Assembly: GCA_017552455.1 (NCBI GenBank)
Contig: JAFZPX010000027.1
Coordinates: 1-59,485, forward strand
Source of the DNA: Clostridiales bacterium
Lineage (GTDB): Bacteria > Bacillota > Clostridia > Saccharofermentanales > Saccharofermentanaceae
Direction of reading: 5' to 3'
DNA length: 59,485 nt
Under the pieces are notes generated by a model that ran no database searches, had not been told where the DNA came from, and saw only the letters and a program-made list of their open reading frames with translations. The position numbers and the translations under genes are program-made. The stretch's first letter is position 1, and each line of letters begins with the position of its first letter. Of the stretch, positions 54,056 to 59,485 are shown piece after piece.

Positions 54056-54835
54056 TCACAACATCAGCTTCTTCCTGTTAAGAACAGCAAGGACGACTGC
54101 CGTTACCGGAACTGCAAGAATATATATGGCAGCATAGGCAAGCATAAACCGAGGTATATCCATCGGCCATACCGCTACCAGGATCCCGCAGTACATATTG
54201 CTAAATGAGTGAAGCACTATCGCAGGCCAAAGCTTTCTTGTGCGTACAGTAACAAATGCGAACGAGAGTCCAAGCACGAATGTGTAGAACACCTGAGCAG
54301 GTCCCTGCGAGATAAGATGCGGCACAGCAAAGAGGATTGCTGACAACAAGATCGCCGGTTTATTTCCCAGCACCATAAGCCTGTCGAGGAAGATCTTACG
54401 GAACATGAACTCTTCCATGACGGGGGCAAACACAAGCAGCAGAAAACAGTAAAACAGAGGCTGTGCAAGTATCTCTTCAGGCGTGACAGCGGGCGTCTTT
54501 ATACCTAACACCTTAACCAGAATGCTCATGGGCAACATAGCCCAAACTGAAAGTCCTGACTGAATAATCAGTATCGTCGCCATATTTTTAAAGCCCGGCT
54601 TCATGAGAGGCGCATTACTCAAACCCGTCTTCATGCCAAGCATAGTAAGATATGCCACCGGCAAAGCGATACCGTAGGGAACGACGGTTGAACAGATAAG
54701 CTTGCTGACAAGTTCCCCAAGCCTCTCGGTCAGCCAGGGCTGAACTAAGTAATTAATGCCTTTGTAAACGACAAACCAGACAACAAGCGCGAGTACTACT
54801 CTAAGCGCGATCAAAGTTTTCTTCTTCGTATCCAT
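54056..54835 (-). CDS. CPBP-family intramembrane metalloprotease
   Basis: A 259-residue membrane protein with about seven hydrophobic segments and the CPBP (Abi) signatures: APVMEEFMFRKIF (Glu141, Glu142 and Arg146), the FAVPH histidine, and LHSFSN. Members cleave within membranes; several act in bacteriocin self-immunity or peptide maturation. Start ATG 54835 is preferred over the longer ORF. The gene overlaps the DUF3021 gene by 35 bases, so it belongs to the LytTR operon. Such coupling suggests envelope stress or peptide signalling, as inference. Confidence 0.88.
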   Translation of the reverse strand: MDTKKKTLIALRVVLALVVWFVVYKGINYLVQPWLTERLGELVSKLICSTVVPYGIALPVAYLTMLGMKTGLSNAPLMKPGFKNMATILIIQSGLSVWAMLPMSILVKVLGIKTPAVTPEEILAQPLFYCFLLLVFAPVMEEFMFRKIFLDRLMVLGNKPAILLSAILFAVPHLISQGPAQVFYTFVLGLSFAFVTVRTRKLWPAIVLHSFSNMYCGILVAVWPMDIPRFMLAYAAIYILAVPVTAVVLAVLNRKKLML

Positions 54836-55280
54836 CTTCCTGATGCTCCTTCTGAAATTCATTCAAAGCATCGTTCATCTTGTCGGTATTGGCTTTCTTG
54901 TAAACATAAACCACGAGCTGCGCGATGGTAAACGAGATAATGAACATTAGTGTATAGATCAAAAGATCGCTCGTACCCAAGTATGCATTGCCTGTGAACA
55001 AGCCGAGCACTGCCAACAGGAAGTAAAGCGGTGCGAACATGATGTTCACCAGTATGTAGGGCTTATTGCACGCCCAACGTGTTCCGGCAACATACATCCT
55101 GATCACTGTCAGGAAGTACAGCATGACAAAGACCAGGAAGAGTCTAAAGACTATCTCGGGATAGATCAGCTCACCGTATAAAGCACTGATACCGGCAAGC
55201 AAAACGACGCTGGCAGAGAAAACTCCCGATACTAACGGAAATGCTTTTCGAAAGGCTTGCTTAATTCTTGCACTGTCCAT
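54801..55280 (-). CDS. DUF3021-like membrane protein
   Basis: A 159-residue protein with four hydrophobic segments and an acidic C-terminal tail. It is encoded directly after a LytTR regulator, the arrangement known for DUF3021 proteins, which hold LytTR regulators inactive at the membrane. GGAG lies nine bases before ATG 55280 but touches the earlier ATG 55289, so 55280 was chosen. Overlaps the protease gene by 35 bases. Confidence 0.82.
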   Translation of the reverse strand: MDSARIKQAFRKAFPLVSGVFSASVVLLAGISALYGELIYPEIVFRLFLVFVMLYFLTVIRMYVAGTRWACNKPYILVNIMFAPLYFLLAVLGLFTGNAYLGTSDLLIYTLMFIISFTIAQLVVYVYKKANTDKMNDALNEFQKEHQEDGYEEENFDRA

Positions 55281-55281
55281 A

Positions 55282-55734
55282 TCAAGCATCTCCTTTCATA
55301 CCGATAGATTTCTTGAGATCTCCGACGAAGCCCCTTGAGACGATGACCGTCTCGCCATTGGCAAGAAGAAGCCTGAGCTTTCTTCCCTCGCCCGGAGATA
55401 TCTTTCTGACGGCGTTTAAGCTTACGATCGTTGACTTGGATATACGCACGAAGCTTTTGCTTCTGCACATTTCTTCAAGTTCATAAAGAGTGTTTCTGAT
55501 CTTATAGACGGATGCGGATGTGTACGCGAACACACCTCTGTCCACCGCTTCGAAATACAGAATCTTCGTGAATGATACGGGAACACTGTCCCCGTTGTCT
55601 TTGATGCAGATAAGCTTGTCATGTGCACTGTTGACCGCACTTATCAGGCTCTCGACCTCTTCGTCTCTGACACTGTATCTTATCTCGACTTCGGTCTCTT
55701 TAAGATCCTTTATCTCTTTAAGGAACAATCTCAC
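55282..55734 (-). CDS. LytTR-family transcriptional regulator
   Basis: A 150-residue one-domain LytTR protein. The DNA-binding domain occupies about residues 45-145 (PVSFTKILYFEAVDRGVFAYT...YEIEEMCR-like...FVRISKSTIVSLNAVRKISPGEGRKLRLLLANGETVIVSRGFVGDLKKSIG). There is no receiver domain. It starts at GTG with GGAGG eight bases upstream. The usual partner DUF3021 follows. A 10-bp-arm inverted repeat in its promoter region may be an autoregulatory element. Confidence 0.93.
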   Translation of the reverse strand: MRLFLKEIKDLKETEVEIRYSVRDEEVESLISAVNSAHDKLICIKDNGDSVPVSFTKILYFEAVDRGVFAYTSASVYKIRNTLYELEEMCRSKSFVRISKSTIVSLNAVRKISPGEGRKLRLLLANGETVIVSRGFVGDLKKSIGMKGDA

Positions 55735-55764
55735 TTATTTTGCCTCCGTGAGCCAACTATCCTA

Positions 55765-55818
55765 TATCCGCTTACTTCGTTCAAGCGTTCTTACACAAAG
55801 TGTACATTTAAGCGGATA
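55765..55818 (-). promoter_or_regulatory. Long inverted repeat upstream of the LytTR gene
   Basis: TATCCGCTTA (55765-55774) and TAAGCGGATA (55809-55818) are perfect 10-bp arms, 34 bp apart. CAACT and AGTTG outside the arms extend the symmetry. ACACAAAGTGT lies within the loop. Position suggests an autoregulatory site or a leader hairpin. Confidence 0.6.
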
Positions 55819-55833
55819 AGTTGCCAACATCCC

Positions 55834-56277
55834 TCACACAGGCTTAGGAGCGCGCTTATTCTTAACAGTGTCCACGATAAACGCTACAAGCGAAACAATA
55901 AAAGGAATGAGCGTCAGAATCAGAGCCTTCATGATCGTCACTGATACTGTGATCCATTTATCCGACAGGCACATCGTGCCGCCAAGAACAGAGATGAATT
56001 CAAACACATAGTCACCGATCAGGCAATACAGCAAGCCTAAGAAAGAGAACAGCTGCTTTTTAAACTTTACGAATGCGATGATCGCGATCTGCGTCAGCAT
56101 AGGAGATAAAGTTATCAGCATGCTTATAGGAACCCAGAGAACGCAGTAACCGATGTCATAGATATTATCGAATTTGAAAGCATCCACATCGATGTAGTAG
56201 CCGATCTTAATAAAGCACAGCAAAGCTATCAGCAACACATCAAGGATTATTACGATAATATTCAGTACTTTTCTCAC
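55834..56277 (-). CDS. Small integral membrane protein
   Basis: A 147-residue protein with four hydrophobic segments and a basic C terminus (VKNKRAPKPV). I do not recognise a family. Its start overlaps the acyl-CoA synthetase stop by four bases, so it is co-expressed with that gene rather than with the LytTR operon. Confidence 0.75.
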   Translation of the reverse strand: MRKVLNIIVIILDVLLIALLCFIKIGYYIDVDAFKFDNIYDIGYCVLWVPISMLITLSPMLTQIAIIAFVKFKKQLFSFLGLLYCLIGDYVFEFISVLGGTMCLSDKWITVSVTIMKALILTLIPFIVSLVAFIVDTVKNKRAPKPV

Positions 56278-57989
56278 GTCGTCTTCTCCAATACTTTTGC
56301 AAGCTGCTCTTTACGCTTTATCTTCAAAGATGTCGTCTTGATAAAAGGCTCTTCTGTAAGATACAGATCCGTTACTCTCTTATAGTGCGGGATTGTCTGA
56401 TTGACTTCCTTTATCTTCTCCCAGATGGAGTCACGGATTCCTTCAGGTGTATTAACACCGTAAAGCTCCTCGATCTCCTTTGCAGAATACTGCACCTGAA
56501 CCGCGATACGAAGATCCGTCCAGTCACCGTCAATAGGCTCACCGAATACAAACGAATCCATTACACCGGGGATCTTATTAAGTAAGATCTCGATCTCTTC
56601 AGGGAATGCCTTCTTACCGTTCTTAAGAACGATCATGTCCTTCTTACGACCTGTAAGGAAGATGTATCCGTCCTTATCCATGTATCCCAAGTCACCTGTA
56701 TGGAACCAGCCGTCCTCGATGACCTCCTTCGTAAGCTCATCGTTGTTGTAGTAACCGAGCATTACGTTAGGAGCCTTGGCACAAAGCTCGCCCATGCCGT
56801 CTTCGTCCTTATCCCTGAACTCGACCTGAACCGCAGGAAGCGGACGTCCGATAGAACCTGCGCGGATATGTCCCTTGTTCTCTGCAGCAAGTACAGGTGA
56901 AGTCTCAGTAAGGCCGTAGCCCTGATAGATCTCTATGCCGAGATCCGTAAATCCCTTGGAAACTGCAGGAGACAACGGGGCGCCGCCGGAGATGATGTAC
57001 TTAAGCTGTCCGCCCATCTGAGTGATAACGTCCTTAAACAGCTTGCGGCGGATATCTATATGGAACTTCAAAAGGAAGTTCGCGAGCTTCTTTGCACGCT
57101 CCACTGTCTTCGTCTTGCCCTGCTTCTCGATACCCTTTTCGACGGTCTCGTACATCTTGTCTATGAGCGCGGGCACACCGAGGAAGAACGTTACGCCGTA
57201 CTCGGTAAGGTTCTGCTTGATATAACGTATGCCGTCGGAGAAGACGTTACGCATGCCGTCCGCCAGCGCGAAAAGAAGTCCCGTGGAACCCAGTATGTGG
57301 TGGAAAGGCAGGAAGCAGATGTTGGTGGAGTGCTCGTCAAAGACCTCGAATACAAGAAGGTCTGCAACGTTACATGCGATACCCTTGTTAGAGAGCATTA
57401 CAGCCTTGGACTTGGATGTAGTGCCGGAGGTGAACAGCAAGATAGCCATGGATTCCGGCGTAGGCTTAAAGTCAATAAACTCCTGCTTAACTTCGGAAGG
57501 AAGCTCACGTCCCTCTGCAACAAGATCCTCGACACAAACATAGTCTTCAGACTTCTCGTTCATGCAGATAAACTCGCGGATCTTCGTACGGCCGTTAGCC
57601 TTGATCTGCTCGATCTGCTCTTTATTCTTTACGTCAAAGACAACCGCATCGACCTCGGCGCGCACAAGAGAATCCTCCATCTCGCCTACAGGCAGCTCCT
57701 TGTCTATCGGCACCGAGACGATGCCTCCGAACAGACAAGCCAGATGCGCTACGACCCAGTAATACTGATTACGTCCGATGATGGCGATCCTGCCGCCCTT
57801 GAAGCCGCGGTTATAGTAGCATGCACCTACAGCATTAACATTCTCGATGAAGTCGGCATAAGTGTAGTCCTTATACTCAGGTTCCTTGCCGGGCTTGATC
57901 TTTACTCTGAAAGCAATGTCGTCCTTATACTGGTCAGACGTTGCCGAGATCAGTTCTTTTATGCTGTCGTAATACTTAGGCGTTTCCAT
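56274..57989 (-). CDS. AMP-forming long-chain acyl-CoA synthetase-like enzyme
   Basis: A 571-residue adenylate-forming enzyme that activates a fatty acid to acyl-AMP and then to acyl-CoA or an acyl carrier. Motifs: AILLFTSGTTSKSKAVMLSN (A3), EIYQGYGLTETSPV (A5), WFHTGDLGYMDKDGYIFLTGRKKDM (A7/A8) and the C-terminal TTSLKIKRKEQ with the catalytic lysine. AGAGG precedes the ATG. It may feed exogenous fatty acids into lipid synthesis. Confidence 0.94.
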   Translation of the reverse strand: METPKYYDSIKELISATSDQYKDDIAFRVKIKPGKEPEYKDYTYADFIENVNAVGACYYNRGFKGGRIAIIGRNQYYWVVAHLACLFGGIVSVPIDKELPVGEMEDSLVRAEVDAVVFDVKNKEQIEQIKANGRTKIREFICMNEKSEDYVCVEDLVAEGRELPSEVKQEFIDFKPTPESMAILLFTSGTTSKSKAVMLSNKGIACNVADLLVFEVFDEHSTNICFLPFHHILGSTGLLFALADGMRNVFSDGIRYIKQNLTEYGVTFFLGVPALIDKMYETVEKGIEKQGKTKTVERAKKLANFLLKFHIDIRRKLFKDVITQMGGQLKYIISGGAPLSPAVSKGFTDLGIEIYQGYGLTETSPVLAAENKGHIRAGSIGRPLPAVQVEFRDKDEDGMGELCAKAPNVMLGYYNNDELTKEVIEDGWFHTGDLGYMDKDGYIFLTGRKKDMIVLKNGKKAFPEEIEILLNKIPGVMDSFVFGEPIDGDWTDLRIAVQVQYSAKEIEELYGVNTPEGIRDSIWEKIKEVNQTIPHYKRVTDLYLTEEPFIKTTSLKIKRKEQLAKVLEKTT

Positions 57990-58072
57990 ATTAACCTCTT
58001 ACGTTCTCTTTGAGAGTGGTTTAATACAATAATACCTAATTTACTTTGATAATCAAAGCAATTTTGTGGCAA

Positions 58073-58720
58073 TTACTTATGGAACTTATTGCTGAAGGAA
58101 TTTTCCGTGGGTTTGCCGTGGCCGTAATACAGTGTTCTGGGGCCCAGATCCTTTATCTTCTGAGCACTTCTCTTAAGTGCTTCGACATCGCTGTACAAGT
58201 GTCCGATCGCAGGAGATATCCAGTTATCAAGCTCATCACCTACGATGAGACTCTTCCCTTCAACGTCCACTCCGATAGAGCCCGCAGTGTGACCGGGAAG
58301 CTCAATGATCTTCGCATCGACACCATACTCGGAGAGGCTGTCGCCTTCTTTAACCTGGAAGCAGTTCGCAGGCTTCTTAACAGGAGTTTCCCTCAGCACC
58401 TTCAAAGACATGCCGAGGACAACCTTGCCCACCATACCATAAGACATAAGCGGCTGCTTATCGTAACTTTCGAAAAGCTCCTCGTCAGCAGCATGATATG
58501 CCACGGGGACATTAAAACGCGCCGAGAGCTTCGCAGCATTCTCCGCATGATCGAAATGCACATGCGTGAGCACTATAAGCTTGAGGTCATATTTCTCACA
58601 CTCGGCGGCAACCTGCTCATAGCCTTCACCGCTTGCAGTATCTACAAGCACCGCGTTGTTGCCGTTGATAATGAGGTAGCAATTGTCTGTCTTACATTTA
58701 ATATGTTTAATCTCGTGCAT
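58073..58720 (-). CDS. Metallo-beta-lactamase-fold hydrolase
   Basis: A 215-residue MBL-fold protein. Metal sites: THVHFDHAE, PGHTAGS, VGDELDN and YYGHGKP. It lacks a signal peptide. It resembles glyoxalase II-like enzymes without their C-terminal domain. Substrate unknown. Upstream lies the aldo/keto reductase remnant. Confidence 0.9.
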   Translation of the reverse strand: MHEIKHIKCKTDNCYLIINGNNAVLVDTASGEGYEQVAAECEKYDLKLIVLTHVHFDHAENAAKLSARFNVPVAYHAADEELFESYDKQPLMSYGMVGKVVLGMSLKVLRETPVKKPANCFQVKEGDSLSEYGVDAKIIELPGHTAGSIGVDVEGKSLIVGDELDNWISPAIGHLYSDVEALKRSAQKIKDLGPRTLYYGHGKPTENSFSNKFHK

Positions 58721-58741
58721 TGTCTGTCTTATTCGCCTTTC

Positions 58742-58858
58742 TTATACGTCAAGGATAGCCGCAGCATCCTTTAATAATTCTATGATAGGAAGATGCTGAG
58801 GACAAACGCCCTCACACTGCTCGTTAAAGATGTGCCCCCAGAACTTAATTATCAACAT
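58742..58858 (-). pseudogene. Remnant of an aldo/keto reductase C-terminal Fe-S domain
   Basis: A 38-codon frame on the minus strand. Residues after about 12 read NEQCEGVCPQHLPIIELLKD, very close to the C-terminal ferredoxin-like end of clostridial aldo/keto reductases (consensus CGQCEExCPQHLPI). Only two of the four cluster cysteines remain and the (beta/alpha)8 body is gone. It is not preceded by a Shine-Dalgarno. I read it as a decayed 3' fragment; a short functional peptide is less likely. Confidence 0.55.
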
Positions 58859-58863
58859 GTGAC

Positions 58864-59485
58864 TCAGCTTCTTTGTGCATCGAATATCGATTCGTGGCAC
58901 ATAAAGATCTCTTCGTGGCTGATCTGAGTCTTAAACTCAGGATCATAATACTCGTCGAAGGCAGGCTTCGCACCTACCATCATATCAGTCTGTGCAAGAA
59001 TTTCGCTTTTTAAGTTGATCCTCTTTCTTACAAAAGACTTAAAGGCTCTTATTACAGGATTAAGAAGATTATACCTTCCGAAGTCGTCATCTCCCTGCGC
59101 CTTTACCGTAGTTATCGCTACGACTACCGCAGGCAGCGCAAACGCACACGAGATAGCCAGGATGATGTTAACGGCAGCAGCCATATCAGGATTATTTCTG
59201 GCCCACCACTGTGCCCAAACGATAAGTGCGATAAGACCTCCCCACAAGGGCGAGAAGATCATAAGATTTGTAAAGTGATACCATGCAAGTCTTGCATTCT
59301 TCTTCACCTTATCAACAGGCAAATGTCCGTCAGTCTTTCCTGTCTGAGCATTGACTGCGATCTGATAATTAATACCGCCGTACTCATAGGTCAGAAGCCA
59401 CACGGGGAACAGAGCATACTTCTGCTCTAGGCCCTCAGGCTTAACCGTACAGGAATCACAATGGAAGCGCTCGTAGCTCTTAAGA
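58864..59485 (-). CDS. Zinc-ribbon membrane protein (TFIIB-type zinc-ribbon family), 5' end beyond window
   Basis: An open frame that enters from the right edge of the window and ends at 58864 (207 codons visible). The visible start includes HCDSC, the second half of a zinc-binding site; then VWLLTYEYGGINYQIAVNAQTGKTDGHLPV, typical of the clostridial TFIIB-type zinc-ribbon proteins; then two hydrophobic segments (about residues 70-90 and 105-125 of the visible part). Function unknown. A GTG within it is not a start, since the frame continues upstream. Confidence 0.8.
   Translation of the reverse strand, partial: LKSYERFHCDSCTVKPEGLEQKYALFPVWLLTYEYGGINYQIAVNAQTGKTDGHLPVDKVKKNARLAWYHFTNLMIFSPLWGGLIALIVWAQWWARNNPDMAAAVNIILAISCAFALPAVVVAITTVKAQGDDDFGRYNLLNPVIRAFKSFVRKRINLKSEILAQTDMMVGAKPAFDEYYDPEFKTQISHEEIFMCHESIFDAQRS

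Noticed and set aside
57060..58013. A plus-strand frame of 317 codons
   Set aside because: Antisense to the acyl-CoA synthetase, whose motifs are intact; codon pattern is that of the opposite strand.

Overview
This is chromosomal sequence of moderate GC from a Bacillota bacterium, most likely an anaerobic member of class Clostridia. Markers that point there are the paired TIGR03960 radical SAM / DUF2344 genes, DUF4364, a DUF6465 Ala/Lys-rich protein, an ECF-type ThiT under a TPP riboswitch, HI0933-type flavoprotein, PaaK, a two-gene SufBC-like Fe-S system, and the strong Shine-Dalgarno sequences. A membrane-anchored GH5 glycoside hydrolase and a SASA-type esterase suggest a plant-fibre or gut/rumen habitat. 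The genus cannot be fixed from the sequence. No IS element, CRISPR array or prophage body is visible.

Layout. 1-1000: right edge of a foreign-looking segment (zinc-ribbon repeat protein plus a small ORF), bordered by three TTGGTACA repeats at an exact 11-bp period. 1142-8576: leftward housekeeping genes lysS, greA, guaB, thiT with its riboswitch, then an operon of an acyltransferase, an aminopeptidase P and an alpha/beta hydrolase-fold protein that has lost its nucleophile. 8789-11362: rightward DUF6465 protein, GT8 glycosyltransferase and a PD-(D/E)XK-like nuclease preceded by an unusual repeat array. 11363-19764: leftward lipid kinase, ACP, MarR, DUF2344, TIGR03960, a lipoprotein, pgi, and a SufB/SufC pair. 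19879-24653: rightward DUF4364, an amino-acid ABC transporter, a membrane protein and a diguanylate cyclase. 24661-24869: duplicated terminator arms and tRNA-Thr(GGT).

24915-35806 runs leftward: ddl, flavoprotein, dCMP deaminase, paaK, GH5, then a transmembrane protein that shares the GH5's N-terminal module, two disordered cytosolic proteins with motifs matching its tail, an SDR and an esterase. This carbohydrate-linked cluster is the strongest candidate in the window for an undescribed system. 35994-38195 is a GT-C-like membrane protein. 38199-40708 is a Zn/Cd export operon (ArsR repressor, separate HMA protein, P-type ATPase) with two overlapping operators. 40793-44774 holds an EF-G-like GTPase and a zinc-ribbon/coiled-coil/DUF4177-like protein. 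44962-49837 is a complete peptide ABC transporter with fused ATPases. 49904-53943 holds an orphan prepilin, cca, a divergent Fe-ADH, thrH and a LMW phosphatase. 54056-59485 holds a CPBP protease/DUF3021/LytTR operon, an acyl-CoA synthetase, an MBL hydrolase, a remnant of an aldo/keto reductase and a partial zinc-ribbon membrane protein.

Coding density is high. No stretch over 300 bases lacks a gene; the larger intergenic gaps (about 150-210 bp) mostly carry promoters, terminators or inverted repeats, which are listed. Many starts were moved inward from the longest ORF because a Shine-Dalgarno sequence sits at the right distance from an internal start.
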